Assembly (NCBI RefSeq): GCF_030864355.1
Contig: NC_083397.1
Coordinates: forward strand, 2,170,001-2,234,000
Direction of reading: 5' to 3'
DNA: 64,000 nucleotides
DNA from: Cutaneotrichosporon cavernicola
Taxonomy: Eukaryota; Basidiomycota; Tremellomycetes; Trichosporonales; Trichosporonaceae
The translations under genes and the position numbers were made by a program. The notes beneath the pieces are model-generated. The model had not been told where the DNA came from. It saw only the letters and a program-made list of their open reading frames with translations, and searched no databases. Below are positions 34,493 to 46,540 of the stretch, piece after piece (position 1 is the stretch's first letter; every line of letters begins with the position of its first letter).

Positions 34493-35362
34493 ATGCCAGA
34501 CACATCCCGCCCCGCCGCCAACATCAGGAGGGTAACATCGCCCACCTCTCCCGACTTTGAGGCGGCGTGTACTTCCCTCCCCCGTTCTTTTGGGGGTGAC
34601 CACATCAGCCACGCCATCAACGGCGACGACCGCGATTTGGAGGCGACTCGCCTGCGTGCCGCTATCACTACCGCTGTGCTGGACTTGGAGTGCTATGTGG
34701 CAGGAGAGGGCGTGCAGGCCGTCATGCTGGTGAAGCCGCCGGGGATTGCGCATGGTGTTTCGTGAGTGTTTGGGACACCAAGGAACAGGAGGAGATCGAG
34801 ACACCCCCGCTCACACCAGACCACACTCCAAGGGCCCACACGCCCAGGTCGTTGACGCCATGATCAAGGACGATGCGTTGCGCGACGCCGCCAAGAAGGT
34901 GAGTCTGTCGTAAAGGTGGTAAAGGATGAGTGTTACATGGCGAAACGAAAGACCCTCTCGCTTACTCAGCTCTTCTCCATCTTCCACGAGGTTGAGGAAC
35001 GCGCCTTCGGACCGCGCTGCGTCACCGACATGTACTACATCTCGCACTTGGGTGTGGAGGAGTCAGCTCGAGGCAAGGGGTTGGCGCGGGCGCTGATTGC
35101 CCATGTTGTCGACAGGGCGCGTGCCGAGGGTTTGCCAGTTTGTCTGCTCACCATGACGGAGAAGAATGTGAGTGTGTTTATGATCTGGAAGATTGAGAAA
35201 TCATGTGGATCAGTGGAAAGGTCACACGCTCACACACAGGAGGCTCTTTACCGCCACCTTGGGTTCACGTCGCACGCGTACCTCGAGGACGACATCCGCG
35301 GGATCCACACGCGGTGGTGGGCGATGAAGACCGACTTGCCTGTGCCGGTTGTCAAGGCGTGA
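34493..35362 (+). CDS. GNAT-family N-acetyltransferase
   Basis: Small acetyl-CoA-dependent acetyltransferase of about 220 residues, substrate unknown. It starts MPDTSRPAANIRRV. The core has MYYISHLGVEESARGKGLARALIAHVVDRA, where RGKGLA is the acetyl-CoA pyrophosphate-binding loop, then LPVCLLTMTEKN and EALYRHLGFTSHAY, the typical GNAT C-terminal NxxLYxxxGF motif. Introns lie near 34761-34825, 34900-34970 and 35169-35239. Similar proteins are common in fungi. It is convergent with mS38. Confidence 0.82.
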
Positions 35363-35623
35363 CGATTTTGTAGATGGTTAGATGTAAGATGTAAGGTAGT
35401 GCATTGACTGAGCACTTGGAGCTAGAGCTGTCGCCATGTCTTGCTCTTTCAGCTGAGCTCGGCCCGTAACCCCTCTGATTGCCCGCAGGACTGTATCCCT
35501 CCTCTTTTACGTTACCCGACTCGCTCAGTGGCTCGCTCACTCGCTCACTCGCTCACTCACCCACTCGCCCACTCGCTCGGCTATCGCAAACATGCATATG
35601 ATCGGTGCTAGTGAAATCCACGC
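35363..35623. repeat. CTCA/CTCG simple repeat in a convergent spacer
   Basis: The GNAT-mS38 spacer contains a CTCGCTCA-type short tandem array at about 35518-35580 (roughly eight copies of a 4-bp unit in alternating forms). Confidence 0.75.
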
Positions 35624-36457
35624 CTACTTGCCGAGACGCTTACGGATGGCACGCGTCTCCTTTCTGCGCTTCTTGTACTTGTGCTTGTTCATCTTCTTTT
35701 TGCGCTTGCGCTTGACGCTGTCCATCTCGACGACAATGTCGGACGCATCCGAGCTGGCCTCGAGGCGAGCGAGGAGGTTGTTAAGGCCAGCAAGCGCGTC
35801 GGCGATCTTGGGGTCAGCCTCGACTAGCGCAGGGCGCTGGCCGAGCCTGGCGAGAGTGGCGTCCCAAGCCTCCTCGGCGACACGCGCGTGCTTTCCAGCA
35901 GCGGCGTCGATGGTGGAGGTGACGTCGTCAAAGCCCAGACCAGAGATTGAAAGCGAACCCCCAGAGACAGATTGGGGGAGATGGTGCCGCAGAGCTGGGT
36001 GGGCGAACGCGCGCGACACGCGCAGGTGTTCCCCAACACCAGTCATGGCGGACGAACCCTCGAGTGCTGAGGAGACACTGGGCGGTGCGGGTTTTTCGAA
36101 CAACGCCTCCTCGCGGTTGGAGGGAGAGGTGTAGCCCGCCGTGCCGAGAGGGAGGGGGAGGGGCATGTGCGCGGGCGTCAGGCCCAGGTGCAAGCCAGCC
36201 TGGAGGGGGAAGAGCGTGATCGGCTCAAAGTCGGTGTAGGCGTGGGGACCTGGCTGGGTCGAGACGAGGTCGGTGCGCGCAAGCTGTCCGCGCCGCAGGC
36301 GGCGGCCATGGGTGGCGACGGGTGCGGCAGGCGTTGTCGGCGCAACAATGGGGATGCGCTTCGTAAGGCGCACGGGACGCGGGGACCGGCCACGCGCCGG
36401 CGCGCGCGGCTTGACGGCCTCGGCGATGGGGAGGGACGAGTACAGCCTCCGGAACAT
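35624..36457 (-). CDS. Mitochondrial small ribosomal subunit protein mS38 (COX24/AURKAIP1 family)
   Basis: Mitoribosomal small-subunit protein, 277 residues. The chosen start is the ATG at 36455-36457; the protein begins MFRRLYSSLPIAEAVKPRAP, a typical Arg/Ser-rich mitochondrial presequence. The frame stays open upstream for about 30 codons but has no ATG there, so an upstream start would need splicing. The last ~40 residues, VEMDSVKRKRKKKMNKHKYK and KRRKETRAIRKRLGK, are the diagnostic mS38/Cox24 basic tail that contacts 12S-type rRNA. The middle is poorly conserved. It is divergent from TRM8 across 155 bp containing two CACGTG sites. Confidence 0.87.
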   Translation of the reverse strand: MFRRLYSSLPIAEAVKPRAPARGRSPRPVRLTKRIPIVAPTTPAAPVATHGRRLRRGQLARTDLVSTQPGPHAYTDFEPITLFPLQAGLHLGLTPAHMPLPLPLGTAGYTSPSNREEALFEKPAPPSVSSALEGSSAMTGVGEHLRVSRAFAHPALRHHLPQSVSGGSLSISGLGFDDVTSTIDAAAGKHARVAEEAWDATLARLGQRPALVEADPKIADALAGLNNLLARLEASSDASDIVVEMDSVKRKRKKKMNKHKYKKRRKETRAIRKRLGK

Positions 36458-36612
36458 GGTGAGGCGGCGATGGACGAGTTCCAGTTCGGTTTCTGTCACG
36501 ACAAAGAAGTCGTCGGGGGTTTCGACAAAACGCCACGTGGGAGCAATCACGTGATGTCAGAAAGTTGAGTTGGGCTGACCCTCACAACAAATCTAGCTCA
36601 TAGGTATACACC
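36458..36612. promoter_or_regulatory. Compact bidirectional promoter of mS38 and TRM8
   Basis: 155 bp between start codons. Two CACGTG hexamers lie 14 bp apart (36534-36539 and 36548-36553). Confidence 0.6.
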
Positions 36613-37666
<1,054 letters not shown>

Positions 37667-38100
37667 GAGAGGATGAGTATTGCTGGCCATGCATGTGTAC
37701 AACCAAGGCGAGTACGAGGATGGCTGTTTGGCGGCGTAGCACGGGCGATGAGTGACGGTTGCGGGTTGACTGGGAGAAGGAAGGTGGTCGTTTAGAGAAT
37801 GGGGCGTAAGCGTCGGCGGACTGGATTTACTTTATCACCTTCCTCGACTGCACTGCCGCATGGGATGCCCACCGTCTACTCTTGCGCATGTGGCGGAAGC
37901 TGTACCCCGTCAAGGCGAATACGCGGCCAGTGACCCCTTGCGTGAGGCAGTGGGGCGCAGACTGGATCTCTCCTCGATTCCAGAACGATGCGAGGTTGAT
38001 GTGTGTATCGGGGCAACTCGTCGTTCACGCAGTCGTCCCGCATGTCTCTCTTCAACTTTGCCGCTTCACTCTCATTCTCTCACTTCCTTCTCATTAAAAC
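37667..38100. other. Spacer between TRM8 and the DNA methyltransferase
   Basis: 434 bp. A frame from the ATG at 37860 reads DPLREAVGRRLDLSSIPERC and then meets a GTGTGT donor-like site near 38000, so an extra 5' exon of the methyltransferase is possible but unproven. Otherwise no gene was recognised. Confidence 0.35.
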
Positions 38101-40036
38101 ATGCCAGCTATTCGAAATGGGCGCACAGGCAGTGCTCATCACCGCACCACAGGTTCCTTCGAGCTCCCCAGCGCCACGGCATACGATGGTATCTTGATCC
38201 GGCCCGGTGCTCTCGTGAACATCAACACGCAGCGCGGCGCGCGGTCGGCCGTCGTGCGTCGGCTGTTCAACTCCAACGCGCAGTCGCAGGCACACGTTCA
38301 ATGGCTCAAGCGGTCATACGCCGGCGCAGGTGCCGAACTGTTCCTCGACTCTACATGCACCAATGTGCGGATCACCTCCGTCCTTTGCACCATTCCAGGT
38401 GACGTTCGCTTCGCCGCCGAGCCGGGCGTGTGGCGCGACCCACTCACGTCTGGCCGTCATTTACCTCCTCGGCCTGTCAGGGACAAGGCAGACCCATTCT
38501 CACCTACGACATGCGACTCTTGCCTCTCCCAGCGTACCCGCGACAAGGCCGCACATAATCCCGCCCAAGATGAGTTGACGGCCTTCGCCTCCCAGCTGTG
38601 GACCTGTACGCCGGGGGTGGCGGACTGCTCTTCGGCGTGAACCAGCACTTCGACGTGCAGCACGCCGTCGAGCTCGATGCCGCCGCATGCGCCACGCTCC
38701 GCCAAAACTTTCCTACCCTCAAAGTATCCCACTGCGCAGTGGGCAACTTTCAGCAACGCCGTCGACTACGACCCGGTAGCGTAGCCCTCCTTGTGGCAGG
38801 CCCACCTTGGTGAATCTTTGGGGAGAAGTTGTATTTACCTCAGCCAAGGATTCACGCTCGCAAATCATGCACGCGCACTCGATAACCCCAGAAACAAGGA
38901 GGTGTTCACGGCGATGAAGGAGGTTGCGCGACTCAAGCCCGACGTATTCATCCTCGAGAACGTGCCTGGCATCTGCACGCCTTTCAAGCACGGCGGGCAT
39001 ACACTCAGCATCTTGGCGCAAGTTGTGCGCAAGCTCGTCGGTGACCTCGGGTGAACACATGTCTGTTGCACAGCTGACATCAGGTATCAAGTCCGCCTGG
39101 GCAAGCTGAACTCGCGGGACTATGGCTCGCCACAGGACCGTCACCGGATCTTTGTGCTCGCCGTCCGCCCCGGCCTGCCCCTCCCGTCTTGGCCAACACC
39201 CACACACGCCAACCCAAAACCGAAGACGTTGTCCTTTACGGCTGGTGACGAGACGGTCGTGCTGGGCAGTACGGCAAGTGGACCAAGGCGGGCTGTGACG
39301 GCTCGCGACGCGATCGGGGGCATGCCTAACGTCGCGAACGGAACCCGTGAGCGTCTTCGAATATCAGCTAACGCCAGCATTTAATTATGACTATCTCGAA
39401 GCACTCGTGCTTCCTAATGGTGGTGTCGGCGTGCCCAACGGCGCGCCCTATCGCAGGCCGCCGATGACTTCCTACCAGAAGGCTGCGCGGGGACGACAAG
39501 TCGGCGTCCGGGACCATTTCACGCCATATCCCTCACCCTTCGTACTGGATCTGTGGGTCGTCTGCTGTTAACAGTCTGAGCTCCAGCTGATGCAGTGTCC
39601 GGCATGCGCCGCGTGCCGACGAGCCTCGTGCTGGGCCCGGAGCTGAGCTGCGGTGTGACCCGCACGGTGCTGTACCCACAATCCAGAGCAACCCGTTCCC
39701 CGGCAGGAAAAGCACGCTGACAATTCACTGGAACGTGGGTACGTCGCCTGGCCCAGCTAACGGCAGGCCCACCGCGTGCTTAGCGTCGCCGAGCGGCGGC
39801 GTGTGCAGGGCTTGCCGGACTCATATATCCTGCGGGGATCCATCAAGGACGTAAGTCGCCAGTCGGCTGAGCTGACAGCAGAAAGATACCATGCTCGGCA
39901 ACATGGTTGACGTACATGTCGCCAAAGCCTTCGCCGCGCACATCAAGCGCGAGGTTTTCGCGCAGTCATGGCGCGCATGGGGTCGGCCTGCGAGTGTCGA
40001 TTTCTGGCGCATGTGGCGCGCGGCCCACCCTGTTTG
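38101..40036 (+). CDS. BAH-domain C5-cytosine DNA methyltransferase
   Basis: Putative nuclear DNA (cytosine-5) methyltransferase of roughly 520 residues. The N-terminal part (about residues 30-100: GILIRPGALVNINTQRG, VQWLKRSYAGAGAELFLDS, VRITSVLCTI) looks like a BAH domain. The catalytic domain has motif I VDLYAGGGGLLFGV (38598), motif IV GPPCQGFT, motif VI ENVPG (~38956), motif VIII SPQDRHRIFVLAV (~39120-39160) and motifs IX-X RRRVQGLPDSYIL and GNMVDVHVAKAFA. The motif IV cysteine codon is split TG|C by the 34-nt intron 38810-38843. Other introns are read near 38537-38599, 39050-39083, 39347-39378, 39553-39593, 39737-39766 and 39852-39882. All diagnostic residues seen are intact. The class (DNMT1-like, DIM-2-like or other) is undecided. 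It is not DNMT5-like: no SNF2 helicase is nearby. Confidence 0.85.
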
Positions 40037-40085
40037 ATTACACAGCTCTGTGAATGGCCTAGTCAAATGCAAGTGCATACAATGA

Positions 40086-43000
40086 TTACGCGTCGTCGAC
40101 AGCTTCGGCGTCCGTGGCGGGTGTAGTTGGTGCTTCCTCCTTGGCGGGTGTGGCGGGTGCTTCCTCCGTGGTTGGAGTTTCGGGTGCTTCCTCCTTGGTT
40201 GAAGTTTCGGGTGCTTCTTCTGTGGGGATGGGGTCGTCCGCCTCTTTGGTAGGCGTAGCGGGTTCCTCCTTCGGAGGAGGGGGAGGTGGTGATGGTGTCT
40301 TGGACACCGTGGGTTCGGGCGACTTGGGTGGTGGTGATGGTGTCTTGGACACCGTGGGTTCAGGCGACTTGGGTGGTGGTGAGGGTGTCCTGGACACCGT
40401 GGGTTCAGGCGACTTGGGTGGTGGTGAGGGTGTCTTGGAGGGCGGCGGCGGTGCGGCGTCCTCGGCCTTTCCGGCATTCTCCTCAACCGGCGCCTGCTTG
40501 TCCTCCTCACCCTTCTCCTCTCTCTCACCCTCCACAGGTGACTTGCTCAACGGCGGACTCGGCGTCGAACTTGGCTCCTTGTCATCGCCCACCTCCCGCC
40601 ACCCCTTTGACGGCGACCTACTTGCCGCCTTATCCTCAGCTACCGACCCAGACACCTCCTTACCCTCCTCGGCCTTGCTGCTCTCTTGGCTGTTTCGCTT
40701 CTCGGCGACCTGCTCGTCGCCATTACTGAGCAGCGGGGTGGCGGGCTGCACGCCCGGCCCGGTACTCGTCCTGCGGAGGAGGCCGCGCATGGCCGCGTTG
40801 ACGTCTCGGCGGGGAAGCGACTTCTCGCGCACGAGCGTCTCAAGAGACGCAGCCGACGAGCCGCTCTCGGCCAGCGGGGCGAGACGCGCGGCGATAATTG
40901 CAGCGTCCTGCTGCATCCTGGCGTCAGCGTGCAATTTTGGGGTGCTCACCTCTTCCTAGCATCTTCAGACTTGAGCTCAACCTTGGTGTACTCGTCACCG
41001 AGGCGGCTGACGTATGCCGCAATGACCTGGGACATAACCGACTCGACCGTGGCGTTGGCGAGGTACTTGCTCAGGACCTTGTGCAGTGTCGCCGTCTCCT
41101 TGACGAGCATCAGGGCGTAAGAGTGCGGCGCGTCACGTGGCGACGGCTGCTCCCAGTTGATCTCGCGGAGTTCGCCACAGTGTACCGCCAGACGGTCCGA
41201 CATGATGGCCACGAGCTTGGCGTGGATCTCCTCCTGATGGTCCTGGTAGTCGCGCTTGAGCTTGTCAAACTCGACGAGCATTACTGCCTGGCGCGGGTTA
41301 AGATGGCGTCGGATAAACTCGCGCACGTATGGAATGAGGGCGATGATGACCGAGAGGCTCTGCGACGCTAGCGCGAGGTGTTTTGCAGTGATGTTCTTCA
41401 AGCCGGCAGACCGCATCGCACCTGCACCCAGGACGAGCTGGCAGATGCGCGAGTTGAAGCTACGCAGGAACTCGATTATGCGCGTCATGACATCGGTCGC
41501 AACCAGCTCGAGGTTGATCACAATCGCGAGGTATTCGCTCAGCAGTTGGAGCGACTCGGATGTCGCCTTGACGACACAGAACGTCTTCCCCTCGATCGAG
41601 ATGAGCTTGGTCGTGCCCGACGACTCGCCGTTACTCGCTCCGTTTGCGTCCCGTGGTGGCACAAAGCACTCCCCTGGGTCCGATACGGCGGCCTCGACGA
41701 GGAGGTTGGCAGCGTGTTGTGTCCCTGGCGGCACGTCGACCTGGACCCACGTTTCCTCCTCAACCAAGCGTGCTGAGCGCGTGAGCCGCTGCTGGTGATA
41801 CGCCTGTAAGAAGCCACGAGCCTGGGCCTGTATCGCGCCTCTCAATGTGCCTAACACGCGTTTCGCGAGGGCCTCGGTTGCGGTGACAAACTCCATGCTT
41901 TGGTTGAAGATCTCGACAAACTCAGTGAGCGACAGCGACGCATGTTGTTCTGATCGCGACGAAACGATGATCGATGCGCGCGTGTTGGCCAGCTCGCACG
42001 CAGATGTGAGGATGTCCCCAGGCTCGAACCTAATGCCCTCGGCCGTCCTGGGCGCGAGCTGGGGGCCATCGGATGCCGGAGTTAATGCCAACGCAGTCAG
42101 AGTCCTGGTTGTTAGCTAGGCCAGGATGTATGCTCACCTGTTCTCCGCCAGCATCGTAGACATTTCCTCGCCCATCTTCTCGACGAGATTGATGCGCGAC
42201 AGCATCGATGAGTACATCTTCTTGCACAGCTTGGTGAACTCAGAGTGAGACAAGGCTCGCAGCTTCTGCGCCAGACCCAGTCCGCTCGCCTCGGCCCCCC
42301 GATTTGCGACCTCATCCTCCTCACCCTGCGGCACGGGAAGGTGCTGCATGTCAGCGTGTGTGTCGGTTCATGACCCACCCTTCGTAACCCGTCCCGGATT
42401 GATGTGGTGACAGCTTCCCGCCACACACCCGCCAGAGCATCCGTCTTGCCGCATCGAATGAGGCCGCCGAGCATGGGCCCGACGGAGGTCCGCAAGTCGT
42501 CCGAGTCAAACTCGTTGTGCTCGGCCTCGGAAAGGATGGACTGCAAGACAGCCTGGAGCGCGGACTCGAGCTGCCCGGCAATGTTCGCGGTGAGGACGGC
42601 GATGGACGTTGGGAGATATGACAGAGCGGGTATCGTGGTTAGAGGAAGATGGCCATCTCCCCCTTCTCCTTCCAAGGCCTGCATGCCGTTTCTCTCCCAC
42701 CATCTCATGACATCCTCGACGCAGCCGAGGGCACCAGCCCAGTCGCCCGCGTCGGCGAGGTTCTTCGCAAGGCGGATCATCTCGTCGAGCTCTGCGACGC
42801 GCTTAACGCCGTCTTCAGTCACACGGAGCGAATGGAGGCGGGCCTGTGCGTCGATAATCTCGAGGCCCTTGCGCGCCTGCTTGCCCCCGATATCCCCAAG
42901 CGCCTTCTTGAGATTTGTGATACGGGTCAGACAGGAGCTCGACTCGGAGTTGAGATCCTGCAGGTTTCCGAGCGCCGAGAAGAACGACGATGAGCGCAGC

Positions 43001-43758
43001 GTGATTTCGTGCACAAGATGGCGCTCGAGGTTGTCGAGGTGTGTGGACAGCGTTTCTTGCACGGCCTCATCTTGGGTCTTGCCCTTGAAGGGCTCTGCGC
43101 TGTCCATGACCTCGGCCCATGTGGACGGGTTGGCGATATCAAAGGCTGGGTCGAAGAAGATCTCGGGAATCGCGTCAAGCGACGGCAGATCCTCCTTCGG
43201 TGTCCGGACCTTGAGGTCGAGTTCCGGCACGCCGTTGGCGTTGTTGCCGGAGCCTGACGAAGCAGCAGCCTGCGATTGCACAAACTGCTCGTACAGCGGT
43301 GCGATAGACTTCAAGTAGCTATCGTAGAAGCTTTGTGGTTGGGGCTTCGGCAGCAACGGGGGCGCACCAAGCGGAGGCAACGGCTTGCGCGAGCTGCGCA
43401 AAGGGTTGGCGCGCTTGGTTGGGTGGTTGAGCACTGTTGAGATGGCTGCGCGTCAGCGCCGAATTAATCCAAGCTCACCGTTGAATCCCCTCTTCTCCAC
43501 GCCATCGCTGACATGCGCATCAACGCCGAGTTTCCAGGACACAATGTTGAGCGAGCTCGCGTCTGCTGGTGGTTCCCATACCGCGCCGTCGCCGTACGAC
43601 GTGTCCATGACACTGGCAGTGCCATCGAACTCTGAGAAGAACGATTCAGACGCTGGAGGTGACGAGGGCACCGGCGTCGAGTCGTATGTGGCCGCCCCAC
43701 CGGCTGTCGACGGACCGGCCGCGTTGGCAGTGAGGCCATGGGATGCCGGCTTGGACAT
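40086..43758 (-). CDS. VPS54: GARP complex subunit Vps54
   Basis: Subunit of the Golgi-associated retrograde protein tether, about 1,180 residues. It starts at the ATG 43756-43758 (MSKPASHGLTANAAG). The N-terminal conserved part includes PQSFYDSYLKSIAPLYEQF, IPEIFFDPAFDIANPSTW, ETLSTHLDNLERHLVHEI and SSFFSALGNLQDLNSES. The C-terminal Vps54-like domain includes FVEIFNQSMEFVTATEALAK, SLSVIIALIPYVREFIRRHL, EFDKLKRDYQDHQEEIHAKL and VKETATLHKVLSKYL. Introns lie near 43440-43480, 42345-42385, 42092-42135 and 40940-40960. An unusual low-complexity tail of about 200 residues (Pro/Glu/Thr/Ser) contains a 15-residue tandem repeat. It is convergent with the methyltransferase (49 bp) and divergent from ADE4. 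Confidence 0.92.
40285..40435 (-). repeat. 45-bp minisatellite in the VPS54 C-terminus
   Basis: Just over three near-identical 45-bp units encode (S/R)TPSPPPKSPEPTVSK-type 15-residue repeats. Copies differ by single bases, so the array is young and likely length-variable. Reading frame is preserved. Confidence 0.88.
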
Positions 43759-44489
43759 CGCTGCTGGTGTATGGGCCCCGTAGGCGGGACCTCACGAGCG
43801 AGCCAGCTGCGGTTATGTAGAAACCAGAGTGGAGATGAAAGTGGTGGTTGCGGCCGTTGTTTGAAGGATCAAGACGAGAAAAAAGAGGTGATTGTTAAGA
43901 TGCGATGAGCCGACTGTATCAATCGTCAAGTCGAAGTGGATGCCAACAACGCGCTGGACCCCCCTGTCTCTCCTCGCCATCTGGCTTGCAATAGTAACCC
44001 TGTCTCATCATCGCGTGGCATTCAGATTACGTCATCACCTTGTGATATTCACGTGTTGAATGTCGTGTGATTCCTGTAAGGATCTTTGACAATTTTGCGG
44101 GGGCTGAGGGTGGAGGTGAATGAAAGATGCGGAGACGGCCGAGTCGGATTATGAAAGATTTGGTTTGTACGTTGTTCCAGGGTTCCCAGGGCCTTGATCC
44201 GTTCCAAATGCGTTAATGCGGGGGGGGGGGGCGGATGGTAGGCGGGTGGTAGGCCATATAGGCCACTCACCAAAAGTCTAAAGGAAGGCAGAGGTCCGAG
44301 GTAAGAGTAGGGACTGGCTGATGGATTTTTGGAAGACCAGAGCGGTTGCCTCGTATCACTTCTTAGAACTTGTCATGTATCTTTGAGCCTTCAAGCTCTC
44401 TTAATCAAACACCTGCCCACTCCATACACCTCTCACTCTCCTCTTCTTGTCTTCCTCGTCAGGCCAGACAGGAACCTCTCTCACCAGAC
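43759..44489. promoter_or_regulatory. Divergent spacer and ADE4 5' leader
   Basis: 731 bp. It contains a run of about 12 G at 44220-44231, CACGTG at 44050-44055, and a pyrimidine-rich leader from about 44380 to the split ADE4 start codon. Confidence 0.6.
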
Positions 44490-46540
44490 AGTGAGCTGGC
44501 CCCCGCGCCTCACGCTCCACCTCCCATGACTAACCGAAGTGTGTGGAATTCTCGGTCTCCTTCTTCACGACCCCCTCGCCACCCAGACAGTCCAGGCGGG
44601 CACGGAAATGTGAGCAGCCGTCGACGCCCAATGACTAACCTCAGTGCTGATGGTCTCTCCCTCCTCCAACACCGGTGAGTAACAAGTAACAACAACCTTC
44701 CTTCCGACCAATCCGGTCTAACGCCCAGTGGCCAGGATGCTGCCGGTATCGTGACCTGTGGCTCGGGTGGCCGCTTCTACCAGGTCAAGGCGAACGGCAT
44801 GGTCCGCGACGTCTTTGACGCTCAGGGCATCGCCGGCCTCAAGGGCTGGATGGGTGTTGGCCACGGTGAGTGGTGTTGGATTGAAGGGGGGGACATTAAT
44901 CATCCTAACCCCAGTGCGCTACCCCACCGCGGGTTCTTCGGCCCACGCCGAGGCACAGCCGTTCTACGTCAACTCGCCGTACGGCATTACCTTTGCGCAT
45001 GTGAGTCTGGTGTGGCGAGGAAGCGAGACTGGCATCCCCCGGGGACCAGTGACTTTGGACGCGTTCGATTTTGGGCAGTGTGGAGATGCTCGGACGATCG
45101 GCCTAGATCCCCGAACACGCACACACCCCGTGTGGCGGGGTCCGAGTATCAGAGATTACAGATTGCAGATTACTGATGCCCGTGCAGAACGGCAACCTGA
45201 TCAACACGGTCGAGCTTCGCCAGTTCCTGGACGCCGACGCGCACCGTCACGTCAACACCGACTCGGACTCGGAGCTTATGCTCAACATTCTTGCCAACAA
45301 CCTTCAGAAGACTGGCAAGTTCCGTATCAACGAGGAGGACATCTTCACCGCCATCGGCGACCTCATGAAGCAGTGCAAGGGCGCCTACGCTTGTGTTGGT
45401 ATGCTTGCTGGCTTCGGTCTGATCGCCTTCCGTGACCCCAACGGTATCCGTCCCGCCGGCTTCGCGACCCGCAAGGGCGCCAGACTCGGTACAGACTACG
45501 TCGTTGCGTCCGAGAGCGTCGCAGCTCAGGCCCTCTCGTTCGAGAACTGGGAGGACATTAAGCCCGGAGAGGCGCTGATCATAACCCGCGACAAGGGTCT
45601 CACTCGCCGCGTTGTCGCTGAGCCTGCGCCCTTTGCGCCCGACATCTTCGAGCACGTCTACTTCGCCCGCCCCGACTCGACCATTGACGGCATCAGTGTC
45701 TACCGCGCCCGTATGGCCATGGGGGAGTACCTCGCTGAGGAGACCAAGCGCGTGCTCGAGAAGCACAACGTCAAGGTCGACGTTGTCATCCCCGTTCCCG
45801 ACACGTCGCGTGTGTCTGCTCTGCAGCTCTCGCAGCGCCTCGGCATCCCGTACCGTGAGGGCTTTGTGAAGAACCGCTACGTCGGCCGCACCTTCATCAT
45901 GCCGGGCCAGACGCAGCGTCGCAAGAACGTGCGCCGCAAGCTCAACGCCATGCCCATGGAGTTTGCCGACAAGACTGTCTTGCTTGTTGACGACTCGATT
46001 GTGCGCGGTACGACCTCGAAGGAGATTGTGCAGATGGCCAAGGACGTTGGCGCAAAGAAGGTCATCTTTGCTTCGGCTGCCCCTGCCATCCGCTACTCAA
46101 ATGTGTACGGCATCGATATGCCGTCGCCCCAGGAGCTCGTTGCCTACGGCCGCACCACTGAGGAGGTGGCAGAGACGATCGGTGCAGACCTTGTCATCTA
46201 CCAGAACCTCGAGGACCTCGTCGAGGCTTGTCGCCAGTTCAACCCCGAGATTAAGCAGTTCGACTGCTCCGTTTTCACGGGCGAGTACGTCACCGGCGGC
46301 GTCGATGAGCGCTACCTCGAGCACATCCAGAAGCTGCGCAGCGACAAGGCCAAGGCCAAGAAAGCCGGTATCAAGATCGAGATGGCTGAGCGCGAGTTCG
46401 AGGCCAACTGCTCCGGGCCCATGAACAGCGCTGACTCCCTCATCGGCCTCCCTAACCACTCTCCTAAGCTTGGGCCTAACTCGATGCCCTCCCCCCAGGA
46501 CACTGTCGGCCTGCACAACTCGTGGCACGGCGGCGCATAA
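44490..46540 (+). CDS. ADE4: Amidophosphoribosyltransferase (start codon split by an intron)
   Basis: Glutamine PRPP amidotransferase, first committed step of purine synthesis, about 550 residues. The coding sequence is read as base 44490 (A), then 44540-44609, 44645-44674, 44729-onward, with two more introns near 44871-44922 and 45002-45185. Splicing 44491-44539 creates ATG TGT GGA, giving [12 protein letters not shown], in which Cys2 is the catalytic N-terminal nucleophile. Then come [53 protein letters not shown] and the PRPP-binding [14 protein letters not shown], followed by [12 protein letters not shown]. The first intron has donor GTGAGC and a CTAACCGAAG end like its neighbours. No unspliced ATG gives MCGIL. 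The C-terminus is [10 protein letters not shown]. Confidence 0.95.
44491..44539 (+). other. Intron splitting the ADE4 initiation codon (A|TG)
   Basis: 49-nt intron with GTGAGC donor, CTAAC branch-like site and AAG acceptor. Removing it joins A (44490) to TG (44540-44541), followed directly by TGT for the catalytic cysteine. Confidence 0.85.

Noticed and set aside
36458..36550. Upstream extension of the mS38 frame to about 36550
   Set aside because: The extension begins at a GTG, has no ATG, and overlaps the promoter boxes; the internal ATG at 36457 starts a good mitochondrial presequence.
37860..38090. Separate small gene upstream of the DNA methyltransferase
   Set aside because: Could be an extra 5' exon of the methyltransferase, but no start or splice chain could be fixed; left as a note in the spacer entry.
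38598..38813. Methyltransferase as a pseudogene because the frame reads GPP-Trp then stop
   Set aside because: A standard 34-nt GT-AG intron restores the catalytic cysteine and downstream motifs, so the break is an intron, not damage.
44758..45170. A DNA methyltransferase- or transposon-unrelated alternative start for ADE4 inside the second half of the N-terminal domain
   Set aside because: It would remove the catalytic Cys2 and the MCGILG motif; the split ATG explains the N-terminus fully.
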